The translations under genes were made by a program, and so were the position numbers. Shown here one piece after another: positions 44,988 to 53,649 of a stretch of 64,000 nt of DNA. The notes beneath the pieces were generated by a model, which saw only the letters and a list, made by a program, of their open reading frames with translations, had not been told where the DNA came from and did no database searches. Source of the DNA: Bradyrhizobium sp. 132. Its GTDB lineage: Bacteria; Pseudomonadota; Alphaproteobacteria; Rhizobiales; Xanthobacteraceae. The first letter of the stretch is position 1; every line of letters starts with the position of its first letter. Where the stretch lies: positions 124,001 to 188,000 of the forward strand of contig NZ_JADPKY010000106.1 of NCBI RefSeq assembly GCF_023074185.1, read 5' to 3'.

Positions 44988-45203
44988 ATGTACGCACTGT
45001 TCGAAGGTAGCAAGCAGATCGGCGACCCATTCCCCTCCGAGAAAGAGGTGTGGGAAGCCGCATTGATCGAAGGGCTGGTGACCGACGTTCCCGTCGCGGA
45101 CGAGGAGGGCGGCAGGCTTCTGCCTGCCGGTTATCACGTCGCGCGCATCGAGGAGGCGTTCGAGCCGAAGCCGGGCTGGAAGCTGCCGCGCGAGATCTCT
45201 TGA
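44988..45203 (+). CDS. conserved-looking small protein (71 aa)
   Basis: From the ATG at 44988 the product reads MYALFEGSKQIGDPFPSEKE, continuing VWEAALIEGLVTDVPVADEEGG and HVARIEEAFEPKPGWKLPRE. An upstream GTG/ATG at 44952 would add 12 residues. The composition is protein-like and the frame has strong GC-codon bias. No domain is recognised. It is convergent with the M20 amidohydrolase gene, 6 bp away. Confidence 0.65.
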   Translation: MYALFEGSKQIGDPFPSEKEVWEAALIEGLVTDVPVADEEGGRLLPAGYHVARIEEAFEPKPGWKLPREIS

Positions 45204-45209
45204 GCGGGC

Positions 45210-46388
45210 CTAGTTCGACGCCAGCGCCGACTTGTTCGAGACCAGCGCCGACTTGGCGACTTCCGCCATCCAGCTCGATGCCACCGGCAGGATCGCGTCG
45301 TTGAAATCATAGCGCGGGCCGTGCAGCTCGGCGCCGTCGCGTAAAGCCCCGTTGCCGATCCAGACGAAGGCGCCGGGCCGATGCTGGAGGTAGAAGGCGA
45401 AATCCTCGCCGGCCATGCTGGGCGCGAGATCGCGCCGCAGCTCGGCCTGCACCTTGTCCGCGGCGAGGCGCGCGAGACCCGCCTCCGTCGGCGTGTTGAT
45501 CACGACGCCGACACCCATGACGATCTCGGGCGTCACCTTGACGCCAAAACTCGTCGCGATGCCGGCGCAGATCGCTTCGATCCGCGCCACGATGGTGTCT
45601 TTCACCGCGTCGCGATGATAGCGCAGCGTTCCGCCGATCATGACGCGCCCCGCGATCTGATTGCGCGCCGTGCCGCCTTCTATCGTGCACAGCGAGAGCA
45701 CGGCAGTGTCGAGCGGATCGACGCTGCGCGATACGATCGATTGCAGCACCACGATCAAATGGCCCGCCGCCATCACCGGGTCGCGCGTCAGATGCGGCAT
45801 GCCGGCATGCCCGGCATGGCCGTCGATCGTGATGCTGACGCGCCCGCCGGAGGCCATGACGACGCCGTCATGGACCGCGATGGTGCCGGCGGCAAGGCCC
45901 GGCCAGTTGTGAAAGCCGAACACCCGTTCCATCGGAAAGCGGTCGAACAGCCCGGCCGCGACCATCGCGCGCGAGCCGCCAAAACCTTCTTCCGCCGGCT
46001 GGAAGATGAAGTCGACCGTGCCGCTCCAGCTGGTGTCGGCGGCGAGCAGCGCGGCGGCGCCGAGCAGCGAAGCGGTATGCCCGTCATGGCCGCAGGCATG
46101 CATCACGCCGGGATTTTTCGAGCCGTAGGGCAGGCCCGTGTCTTCGGTGATCGGCAGCGCATCCATGTCGGCGCGCAGGCCGACGCGGCTCTGCGTGTGG
46201 CCACGCGTCAAGGTCGCGACGATGCCGTGGCCGCCGATGCCTGACACGAAGGGAATGCCGAGCTCGGTGAGCTTGTCCTGCACAAAGGCGGCGGTGGCCT
46301 TCTCCTGGAGGGACAGTTCGGGATGCGCATGCAAATGCTGGCGCCACGCGGTCAGTTTCTGGTGCAGTTCGGGTGTCAAGACAGGCAT
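45210..46388 (-). CDS. M20 family amidohydrolase (hippurate hydrolase-like)
   Basis: The ATG at 46386-46388 gives 392 residues; an ATG at 46445 would add a Cys/Arg-rich lead. Motifs are HLHAHPELS at the start, GLRADMDALPI, CGHDGHTASLLGAA, FQPAEEGFGG and GEDFAFYL, the pattern of zinc-dependent aminoacylase/hippurate hydrolases. It removes an acyl group from N-acyl amino acids; the substrate is not fixed. A pair of palindromic repeats lies upstream. Confidence 0.93.
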   Translation of the reverse strand: MPVLTPELHQKLTAWRQHLHAHPELSLQEKATAAFVQDKLTELGIPFVSGIGGHGIVATLTRGHTQSRVGLRADMDALPITEDTGLPYGSKNPGVMHACGHDGHTASLLGAAALLAADTSWSGTVDFIFQPAEEGFGGSRAMVAAGLFDRFPMERVFGFHNWPGLAAGTIAVHDGVVMASGGRVSITIDGHAGHAGMPHLTRDPVMAAGHLIVVLQSIVSRSVDPLDTAVLSLCTIEGGTARNQIAGRVMIGGTLRYHRDAVKDTIVARIEAICAGIATSFGVKVTPEIVMGVGVVINTPTEAGLARLAADKVQAELRRDLAPSMAGEDFAFYLQHRPGAFVWIGNGALRDGAELHGPRYDFNDAILPVASSWMAEVAKSALVSNKSALASN

Positions 46389-46525
46389 CTCTCGGATTGT
46401 GTGTCGGCGTCGACACCATAGCCGAATAACCGCAGCTTGCATCAAGCGTCAGCGAATGCCTCGCGTGCAGCAACGTGTTCGGCAGTTGCTGGGGGGAGAG
46501 CGACCGCGCCGCGCGCTCCACTTCA

Positions 46526-46628
46526 CCTCTCCCGCTTGCGGGAGAGGCCGGAAGAGGGCTCGATCGTCATTGGGGGTCTCACTGCGGAGACACCCTCTCC
46601 CCAACCCTCTCCCGCAAGCGGGAGAGGG
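46526..46628. repeat. pair of palindromic (REP-like) hairpins
   Basis: CCTCTCCCG-CTTG-CGGGAGAGG (46526-46547) and CCCTCTCCCG-CAAG-CGGGAGAGGG (46605-46628) are near-perfect hairpins sharing the core CTCTCCCG/CGGGAGAG. They are separated by about 57 bp that also contains CCCTCTCCCC. Such elements are scattered between genes in Bradyrhizobium and can act as transcription or mRNA-stability elements. They lie between two genes on the same strand. Confidence 0.85.
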
Positions 46629-46654
46629 GGCGCACCGGCGGCCGCGGATCCGCG

Positions 46655-47743
46655 CTACGCCGAAAGTTTCGCCAGCCCGCTCCAGTCGAAGCTGATGCCG
46701 TGGCCCATACGGTCCGGCGCGAGCGCCAACCCGTCCTGAAGCACCAGCGGATGCTCGATATATTTGTCGAGCCCAAAGCCGTGCGCCTCCAGATACGATC
46801 GGTTCGGGCAGGCCGCGAGCAGGTGCACGGTGATGTCGTGCGCGCCGTGGCTGGTGACGGGCAGGTTGAACGCTTCCGCCAGCCGCGCGATCTTCATAAA
46901 CGCACTCACGCCGCCGCAATTGGTGACGTCAGGCTCGGGATAGGACACCGCGCCTGCCACGATGTAGTTCTTGAACTCCCACAGCGAGCGCAAATTCTCG
47001 CCGGCCGCGATCGGCACGCCGCCGGCCTGCATGATCCGCGCATGTCCCGCGACATCGTCGGGGATGATCGGCTCCTCGAGCCAGGTGAGGTCATGGGGAA
47101 CAAACGCACGGGCGGCGCGGATCGCTTCCTCGACCGTCCATTTCATGTTGGCGTCCGCCATCAGCGGAAAGCCGTCGCCGAGATGCTGTCGCATCGCGGA
47201 GACCTTCGCGACGTCGGTTTTGAGATCAGGCCGGCCGACCTTCATCTTGATGGCGCGAAAGCCCTTGGCGAGATTGCCGTCGGTCTGCTTCAGCAGCGCC
47301 TCGACGGAGAGATCGAGGTCGATGCCCCCTGCGTAACACGGCACACGCGCATCAAAACCGCCGAGCAGGCGGAACAGCGGCAATTTCGCGCGCCGCGCCT
47401 TCAAGTCCCACAGCGCGATGTCGAGCGCGGAGAGTGCCAGCACCGCCGGCCCGCCGCGCCCGCCATAATGCAGGCCCCACCAGACCTGATGCCAGATCGC
47501 TTCGGTATCATCGGCCTCGCGCCCCTCGACGAGCGGCGGGATCTCGCGCTTGAGAATGTCGGCGACCGCGCCGCCATTGCGCCCGACCGTGTAGGTGTAG
47601 CCGACGCCCTCGGCGCCATCGGCATCGCGGATGCGGCAGGTGATCAGCTCGAACGCCGCGATCTCGCCATGGGTCGAGTCGGAGAGCGTGACGGGGAGGG
47701 GGATCCGGTAGAACCCGGTCTCGATGGTCGAAATGCGCGGCAT
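46655..47743 (-). CDS. mandelate racemase / muconate lactonizing enzyme family protein
   Basis: The 362-residue enolase-superfamily protein has an N-terminal capping domain and a barrel with AIKMKVG (Lys pair), MADANMKW (Asp ligand), WLEEP (Glu) and AAGEN (Glu). A final SHGAHD supplies a His. The KxK plus His set fits acid-sugar dehydratase or racemase members. It abstracts a proton next to a carboxylate in a Mg-dependent way. Two M20 hydrolase genes flank it. Confidence 0.92.
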   Translation of the reverse strand: MPRISTIETGFYRIPLPVTLSDSTHGEIAAFELITCRIRDADGAEGVGYTYTVGRNGGAVADILKREIPPLVEGREADDTEAIWHQVWWGLHYGGRGGPAVLALSALDIALWDLKARRAKLPLFRLLGGFDARVPCYAGGIDLDLSVEALLKQTDGNLAKGFRAIKMKVGRPDLKTDVAKVSAMRQHLGDGFPLMADANMKWTVEEAIRAARAFVPHDLTWLEEPIIPDDVAGHARIMQAGGVPIAAGENLRSLWEFKNYIVAGAVSYPEPDVTNCGGVSAFMKIARLAEAFNLPVTSHGAHDITVHLLAACPNRSYLEAHGFGLDKYIEHPLVLQDGLALAPDRMGHGISFDWSGLAKLSA

Positions 47744-47817
47744 GATTTGTCCCTGCGTTTTCTTTGCAGGCTAGGCTGGCATGCACGGCCCGGCAAGCGC
47801 GCGCCGTGCAAGGCAGC

Positions 47818-49011
47818 TCACCGCATCGTCGCGAGCTGCAATGCCAGCGCGCAGGCGCGGTCGTATTCGTCGAGATTGATCCATTCGTCGATCGTGTGCG
47901 CCTCGTTCTGGCCGGCGCCAAAGGTCACCGTCGGAACGCCGTGGCGGACCATCCAGTTGGCGTCGAGGCCGCCATTGGCGGCGCGCACGTTCGGAGTTCC
48001 GCCCACCGCAGACACCGCCTCGATCGCGCGTTTCACCACCGGCAGGTTCTCCTTCATGCGGAACGGATAATAGTCGGTTTCGGCCTTGAATTTGACCTTG
48101 CCGGCTTTTCCTTGCGCGTTGGTGACGCGCTTGGCCGCCTTCTCGAACGCGGCCTTGTAGGCCTTGGTGATCTCCTTGAAGAACTTTCCGTCATGGCTGC
48201 GGCTTTCGCCGCGCACGTGCACGTAGTCGGTGACGACGTTGGTGGCATCGCCCGCAGGCCGCCCCTCGCCGCCGGTGACGGGGCCGACATTGCTGGTGCC
48301 TTGCTGCTTGCGCTTGGCCACCTTGCCGAACCAGCCGCCGGCCTTCACATCAGCCAGCGCCAGCGCGAGGATCATGGTCGAGGAGATGCCGCGCTCCGGC
48401 GCGACGCCGGCATGAGAGGCGCGGCCGAAGATCTCCACGGTCCAGCGATCGGCACCCACGGCGCCGATGACGACGTTGGAGGCCGAGCCGCCGTCATAGT
48501 TGAACGCCATCACCGGCGAGCCGAGCTCGTCGAGCTTGACGTGGCGCGCGCCATAGAGCCCGCTCTCCTCGCGCACACAGAACAGAAGCGTGATCGGCGG
48601 ATGATCGAGCTGTTGCTTTTCGAGCTCGGCCGCCAGCGTCACCAGCACGCCGCAGCCGCAGCGGTTGTCGCCGCCGAGCGCGGTCTTGGCCTCATTGACG
48701 ATCTTGCGCTTCGCGAGCTTCGGCTTGGCGCCGGCGCACAGCGGCACGGTGTCCATGTGGGTCATGAACATGATGCGCGGCTGGTTGTGCAGCGCGCCGC
48801 GGCCGGGCAGGTCGACGATGAGGTTGCCGGTCTCGGTCGGCACGGGAATGCGCGTATTGGCGTCGTCGAGCCGGATCGCCTTCGCCGGCACGCCGCTCTC
48901 CTTCAGCGCGGCCGTGAGCTCCCGCCCGATCGCCGCCTCCTGCCCGGTGACGCCTTCGACGGCGAGGAAGCGCATGAGGCGGTCGGTGGCGGCTTTGGCG
49001 TCGACAGACAT
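47818..49011 (-). CDS. M20-family metallopeptidase (peptidase T-like)
   Basis: The 397-residue protein has FMTHMDTVP (first zinc His/Asp), LGGDNRCGCGVL, CVREESGLYGA (catalytic Glu pair) and GRASHAGVAPERG (dimerisation domain). GLDANWMVRHGVP and NEAHTIDEW lie near the end. The pattern fits peptidase T/M20 carboxypeptidases rather than the hippurate branch. No signal peptide is seen. It is 25 bp after the MFS gene and 74 bp before the enolase-superfamily gene. Confidence 0.92.
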   Translation of the reverse strand: MSVDAKAATDRLMRFLAVEGVTGQEAAIGRELTAALKESGVPAKAIRLDDANTRIPVPTETGNLIVDLPGRGALHNQPRIMFMTHMDTVPLCAGAKPKLAKRKIVNEAKTALGGDNRCGCGVLVTLAAELEKQQLDHPPITLLFCVREESGLYGARHVKLDELGSPVMAFNYDGGSASNVVIGAVGADRWTVEIFGRASHAGVAPERGISSTMILALALADVKAGGWFGKVAKRKQQGTSNVGPVTGGEGRPAGDATNVVTDYVHVRGESRSHDGKFFKEITKAYKAAFEKAAKRVTNAQGKAGKVKFKAETDYYPFRMKENLPVVKRAIEAVSAVGGTPNVRAANGGLDANWMVRHGVPTVTFGAGQNEAHTIDEWINLDEYDRACALALQLATMR

Positions 49012-49035
49012 GAGATGTCCCCTTGATGCAGAGCC

Positions 49036-50295
49036 TTACTCTATCGCCGGTCTTGGCGAGGTATAGACCAAAAAGATCAGCGCGCCGATGCCGAGCATGG
49101 CAGCCATAAACAGCAGCACGGCCGGCAGCCCCGCGAAGGCCGCGACCGCGCCGGTGATCGACTGCATCAGCGCCGCGCCGAGGAAGAAGGCGAGGTTGAT
49201 CGCCGCAAGCGCCTTGCCCGCAACTTGGGCGTCGACCAGCTGGCGCGACATGCCGAACAGCAGCGGCTGCGCGGAGGTGGCGAGCCCGATGAGCACGAAC
49301 AGCACGAGGTCGTATTGCGGCGGCATCACGGGCACACCACACAGCACGGAGACGGCGTAGTGCGGCGCCCCTAACGCCATCAGCCCCAGCAGCAATGCGC
49401 CGGCCAGGTGCGTTCCCGCCACCAGCTCGCGGCGGCGACTGAGTTTGCGGTCGATCATGCCGATGAGAAGCGGGCCAGCAATCATCGCCAGCGTGAACGC
49501 GCCGAGCTGGTTGCCGGCCTCGACCCGCGACAATCCCTTGACCTGCATCAGCCACGGCCCGCCCCACAGGCCGCGCAGCACCAGCGAGGTCGCAAGCGAC
49601 ACCAGCGCCAGCGCGATCAGGCCGCGCAAGGGCCGCGACAATCCGAGCCTGAGCACCTCGATCATCTGCGACAGCGCCGAGGATTCATCCTTGTGCTCGG
49701 CCGGCTGGTTCGGCACCAGCATGAACACGGCAAACGCGACCACGACGCCGCCGAGTGCCGAGATCCAGAACCCGGCGCGCCAGCCGTAGGTGTCGACCAC
49801 GAAGGCGAGCGGGCTCGACGACAGCAGCATGCCGATATTGCCGATCGAGAGGATCGCGCCCGACCACAGCCCGAAGCGGGCGGCCGACAATTGCTTGGCG
49901 GCCAACGTCATCGGGCACATCAGCATGCCGGAGGTGGCGATGCCCAGCAGCACTTGCCCGACCGCGAAGCTTTCGGGTCCAGTCGCGAACCCCGACGCGA
50001 TGGCGCCGACCACGGTTCCCGCGAGCAGGCTCAGTGACACCGGCCGCACGCCAAAGCGGTCCATCGCCGCACCGACCGGGATCTGCGCGGCGGCAAAGGC
50101 GAACGGATAGACCGAGGTGAGGCTCGCCAGCGCCTGTGGTTCGATGCCGAAATCCGCTGCCATCAGGTCGAGGCTGACCGCCGGAATGGTGCGCAGCAAG
50201 GTCGAGAGCATGTGCCCGCAGGCGAGCGCGAGCAACGCAAGGATCAGCGCGCGGGTGGCTCCCGCGTCGTGGGTGGCAGCGATGGTCATGGGCAT
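49036..50295 (-). CDS. MFS transporter
   Basis: The ATG at 50293-50295 (MPMTIAATHD) gives 419 residues and about 12 membrane helices. The longer frame upstream reads through a repeat region and is not coding. The A-motif loop GAAMDRFGVRP and the central cytosolic loop with charged residues are typical. It could import the substrate of the adjacent peptidase or enolase-family enzymes, but this is inference. Confidence 0.9.
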   Translation of the reverse strand: MPMTIAATHDAGATRALILALLALACGHMLSTLLRTIPAVSLDLMAADFGIEPQALASLTSVYPFAFAAAQIPVGAAMDRFGVRPVSLSLLAGTVVGAIASGFATGPESFAVGQVLLGIATSGMLMCPMTLAAKQLSAARFGLWSGAILSIGNIGMLLSSSPLAFVVDTYGWRAGFWISALGGVVVAFAVFMLVPNQPAEHKDESSALSQMIEVLRLGLSRPLRGLIALALVSLATSLVLRGLWGGPWLMQVKGLSRVEAGNQLGAFTLAMIAGPLLIGMIDRKLSRRRELVAGTHLAGALLLGLMALGAPHYAVSVLCGVPVMPPQYDLVLFVLIGLATSAQPLLFGMSRQLVDAQVAGKALAAINLAFFLGAALMQSITGAVAAFAGLPAVLLFMAAMLGIGALIFLVYTSPRPAIE

Positions 50296-50380
50296 TGCGT
50301 CCCGAGAAGGTTTCGGGTGGGGGTTACATGATTGGCGGGTGCATGCCAACATCGGGAACGCCATGCCCGCAATGTCATGG

Positions 50381-50437
50381 AAGTGCAAAGTCCTGGAAGT
50401 GCAAGATCCTGGACACGCAAGATCCTGGACGCGCAAG
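50381..50437. repeat. 16-bp tandem repeat in the MFS/xylB divergent promoter
   Basis: Three units, AAGTGCAAAGTCCTGG (50381), AAGTGCAAGATCCTGG (50397) and ACACGCAAGATCCTGG (50413), are followed by a partial fourth (ACGCGCAAG, 50429). The array ends about 25 bp before the sugar-kinase start, within its leader or promoter. A regulator-binding array is plausible. Confidence 0.85.
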
Positions 50438-50462
50438 GCAAACGCGCAAGGCAAGCGGCATC

Positions 50463-51908
50463 ATGTATCTCGGGATCGATCTCGGCACCTCTGCCGTCAA
50501 AATCGTTCTGGTCGACGACGCGCAGCGCGTGGTGGCGAGCCGCAGCCGGTCGCTGACGGTCAGCTCGCCGCATCCCGGCCATAGCGAGCAGGACCCGGCG
50601 CAGTGGATCGAGGCCATTTTCGCGACGCTGGATGCGCTGAAGGCGGATCACGCGCGCGAATTGGCCGGCGTCGAGGGTATCGGCCTGTCGGGCCAGATGC
50701 ACGGCGCAACGCTGCTCGACGCCGGCCTCGTGCCGTTGCGCCCCTGCATTCTCTGGAATGACGGACGGTCTGTCGCGGAATGCGCCGAGCTGGAGCGGCG
50801 CTGGCCCGCCTTGCGGACGACGACAGGCAACAAGGCGATGCCGGGATTCACCGCGCCAAAACTGCTATGGGTCGCCAGACACGAACCGGAGATTTTCGCC
50901 GCCACCAGGCTCGTGCTGCAACCAAAGGCCTATCTGCGCCTGGTGCTCGCGGGCGAAGCGATCGAGGATGTCTCGGACGCCTCGGGTTCGCTGTGGCTCG
51001 ATGTTATCAGCCGCGATTGGTCGGATGAGGGGCTCGCCGCGTCCGCTCTGTCGCGCCGGCAGATGCCGTGTCTGGTCGAGGGCTGCGCGCCGTCGGCACG
51101 GCTGCGGAGCGAGATGGCGCAACGCTGGGGCATGACCGGGCGGCCGATGATCGCCGGCGGGGCCGGCGACAATCCTGCGGGAGCCGTCGGCATCGGCGCC
51201 ATCAATCCCGGCGCGGCTTTCATTTCGCTCGGAACCTCCGGCGCATTGCTGGTGCCGACCGACACGATCGCGGCCAACCCGGAGCGGGTCGTGCACACCT
51301 TCTGTCACGCCGTCCCCGACAGATGGATTCAAGCCGGCGCGATCCTCTCGGCGGCATCGTGCCTGGCCTGGATCGCGCGGCTGTTGGGGACCTCCGAGGC
51401 TGACCTGCTGGCGCCGCTCGGGTTGCGCCCAAAGGCGCCGTCGTCCGTCAGCTTCCTGCCTTATCTGTCCGGCGAGCGCACCCCGCACGATGACCCGGAT
51501 GTGCGCGGCATGCTCGACGGGCTCAGTCACGCCACCGATCGTGACGCCATCGTGCAAGCCGTGCTCGAAGGTGTCGCCTTCGCGCTCGCGGATTGCCGGG
51601 ACGTGCTTGCCGAGACCGGATTGATGATCGCTGAGGCCGATGTCATCGGCGGTGGCTCGCGGTCGCGGTTCTGGCTGTCGGTGCTGGCCAATGTCCTGAA
51701 CGTCCCCGTGCATCGCTTTGCCGACGGCGAGACCGGCGCGGCGTTTGGTGCGGCGCGGCTCGGCCGCCTGGCGGTCACCGGGGAGGCGATCGATACCGTC
51801 TGCACCGCGCCACGGCGCGTCGAGACGTTCGAGCCCGACCGCGCGCTTGCGCAGGCCTATGCCGAGCGACTTCCGGAATGGCGCCGCCTCTACCGGCCGC
51901 GGCACTGA
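50463..51908 (+). CDS. xylB: FGGY-family sugar kinase (xylulokinase-like)
   Basis: The ATG at 50463 gives 481 residues, normal for XylB. MYLGIDLGTSAVKIVLVDD (ATPase phosphate 1), GLSGQMHGATLL (XylB hallmark), ILWNDGR, and IGGGSRSRFWLSVLANVLN are all present, with SLGTSGALLVPTD for the second ATP motif. It would phosphorylate D-xylulose or a related ketose or polyol. It is followed by an Rbs-type importer, so kinase and uptake form a sugar-use unit. Earlier in-frame starts would translate the repeat array and are rejected. Confidence 0.9.
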   Translation: MYLGIDLGTSAVKIVLVDDAQRVVASRSRSLTVSSPHPGHSEQDPAQWIEAIFATLDALKADHARELAGVEGIGLSGQMHGATLLDAGLVPLRPCILWNDGRSVAECAELERRWPALRTTTGNKAMPGFTAPKLLWVARHEPEIFAATRLVLQPKAYLRLVLAGEAIEDVSDASGSLWLDVISRDWSDEGLAASALSRRQMPCLVEGCAPSARLRSEMAQRWGMTGRPMIAGGAGDNPAGAVGIGAINPGAAFISLGTSGALLVPTDTIAANPERVVHTFCHAVPDRWIQAGAILSAASCLAWIARLLGTSEADLLAPLGLRPKAPSSVSFLPYLSGERTPHDDPDVRGMLDGLSHATDRDAIVQAVLEGVAFALADCRDVLAETGLMIAEADVIGGGSRSRFWLSVLANVLNVPVHRFADGETGAAFGAARLGRLAVTGEAIDTVCTAPRRVETFEPDRALAQAYAERLPEWRRLYRPRH

Positions 51909-51909
51909 T

Positions 51910-51929
51910 CGCGCACCAGATGGTGCGCG
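51910..51929 (+). terminator. strong hairpin after xylB
   Basis: CGCGCACC-AGAT-GGTGCGCG is a perfect 8-bp GC-rich hairpin starting 2 bp past the kinase stop. No T-run follows, so it is either a weak terminator or an mRNA end-protecting/attenuating structure between the kinase and the importer genes. Confidence 0.5.
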
Positions 51930-52125
51930 ACGATGTGGCGAAGAAAAGGCGTTGCGTTCGAGATCGGTTCCGCCCGGGAAAGATAAAAGCGGCGCCGGAC
52001 CGTTCGTCGGCATGCGGGAGCTATTGCCCTGCGCCGCGGCCTTTTGTTTAATGCGCCACGCGCCAGGGACCGAACGAGACGCGGGTGAGATTACGATGCC
52101 GCCGTCGGCGCGCCGGGGAGGTGTG

Positions 52126-53649
52126 ATGAGCGAGCCCATCCTCGAGATGCGCCGGGTCTCCAAATCGTTCTTCAGCATCAAGGCGCTGCGCGACGTCGAC
52201 CTCACCGTCTACGCCGGCGAAATCCACGCCTTGATGGGCGAGAACGGCGCCGGCAAATCCACCCTGATGAAGATCCTGTCGGGCGCCTACCGGCCAGACC
52301 CGGGCAGTGAAATCCGCATCGACGGCCAGCCTGTGCAGATCAGCGGCCCGCACGGCGGCCGCGCGGCCGGCATCGCGATCATCTATCAAGAACTCTCGCT
52401 TGCGCCCAATCTGAGCGTTGCGGAGAATATCTATCTCGGTCGCGAGGTCTCCCGCGGCGGCTTGCTGGCGCGCGAGGCGATGCAGGCCGGCGTCGGTCCG
52501 ATCCTTGCGCGGCTCGGCGCGGATTTCACGGCGCAGACTCTGGTGGCCAATCTCTCGATGGGCCAGCGTCAACTGGTCGAGATCGCGCGCGCGCTGCATG
52601 CCCGCTCCAGGATACTGATCATGGACGAGCCGACCACCGCGCTGTCGGCCGGCGAGAGCGAAAGGCTGTTCGCGCTGATTCGTCAGCTGCGCGCCGAAGG
52701 TCTCGCCATCATCTACATCTCGCATCGCATGGACGAGGTCTATGCGCTCGGCGACCGCGTCACCGTGCTGCGTGACGGCACGCTGGTCGGTTCGCTCGAC
52801 AAGCCGGACATCCGCGCCGACGCCATCGTCCGGATGATGGTGGGACGCGACGTCTCGTCCTTCTACAAGAAGGAGCATGATCTCAAGGCGCGGCCGGGAG
52901 CTCCCGTGCTTGCGGCCGTCGACATCGCGGACAACAGGCGCGTCAAGGGATGTTCGCTGACGGTGCATGCGGGCGAGGTCGTCGGTCTCGCCGGCCTGGT
53001 CGGCGCCGGCCGCACCGAGCTTGCGCATCTGATCATCGGCGCCGCGCCCATGATCTCGGGCCATGTCGAGATCGAGGGCCGCGCGGTCCGCATCCGCACG
53101 CCCGGCGAGGCGCTGGACGCGGGCATTGCCTATCTCACCGAGGACAGGAAGGCGCTCGGCCTGTTTCTCGACATGTCCTGCCTCGACAACATCAATCTCG
53201 CTGTGCTGGGACGCGATGCGAAATTCGGCGGCATCCTCGACCGAGACAAGGCTCGCGACCGCGCCAAACGCGCGTTCGCGGCGCTCGGAATCCGCGCTGC
53301 CAATGTCGGCGTTCCCGCCGGCGGGCTCTCCGGCGGCAACCAGCAGAAGGTGCTGCTGTCGCGGTTGCTCGCGATCGGTCCGAAAATCCTGATCCTCGAC
53401 GAGCCGACGCGCGGCGTCGACGTCGGCGCCAAGTCCGAGATCTATTCGATCATCGACAATCTCGCGAAATCGGGCGCCGCGGTTCTCGTCATCTCGTCCG
53501 ACCTGCCCGAGATTATCGGCATCTGCGACCGCGTCGTCGTGATGCGCGCGGGGCAGATCGCCGGGCAGATCCGGCGCGACGCGAAATCGCCGCTCAATCA
53601 GGAGGAGATCATGGCACTCGCCACCGGAACGGAGCAGCTCGATGCCTGA
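52126..53649 (+). CDS. sugar ABC transporter ATPase (RbsA/XylG-type, two ABC modules)
   Basis: The ATG at 52126, with GGGGAGG upstream, gives 507 residues. Module 1 has Walker A GENGAGKST, signature LSMGQRQLVE and Walker B ILIMDEPTTAL. Module 2 has the usual degenerate Walker A GLVGAGRTE, signature LSGGNQQKV and ILILDEPTRGVDVG. This duplicated layout defines the CUT2 ribose/xylose class. The stop overlaps the permease gene start by 8 bp. Confidence 0.94.
   Translation: MSEPILEMRRVSKSFFSIKALRDVDLTVYAGEIHALMGENGAGKSTLMKILSGAYRPDPGSEIRIDGQPVQISGPHGGRAAGIAIIYQELSLAPNLSVAENIYLGREVSRGGLLAREAMQAGVGPILARLGADFTAQTLVANLSMGQRQLVEIARALHARSRILIMDEPTTALSAGESERLFALIRQLRAEGLAIIYISHRMDEVYALGDRVTVLRDGTLVGSLDKPDIRADAIVRMMVGRDVSSFYKKEHDLKARPGAPVLAAVDIADNRRVKGCSLTVHAGEVVGLAGLVGAGRTELAHLIIGAAPMISGHVEIEGRAVRIRTPGEALDAGIAYLTEDRKALGLFLDMSCLDNINLAVLGRDAKFGGILDRDKARDRAKRAFAALGIRAANVGVPAGGLSGGNQQKVLLSRLLAIGPKILILDEPTRGVDVGAKSEIYSIIDNLAKSGAAVLVISSDLPEIIGICDRVVVMRAGQIAGQIRRDAKSPLNQEEIMALATGTEQLDA

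Noticed and set aside
46475..48070. 531-codon plus-strand open frame
   Set aside because: Antisense to the enolase-superfamily gene and part of a peptidase gene, and it reads through the palindromic repeats.
50381..50437. Possible CRISPR-like array
   Set aside because: The units are contiguous 16-mers without spacers, so this is a simple tandem repeat.
50295..50462. In-frame upstream extension of the xylulokinase gene
   Set aside because: It would translate the 16-bp tandem repeat; the kinase family begins at MYLGIDLGTS, and the extension has no ribosome site.
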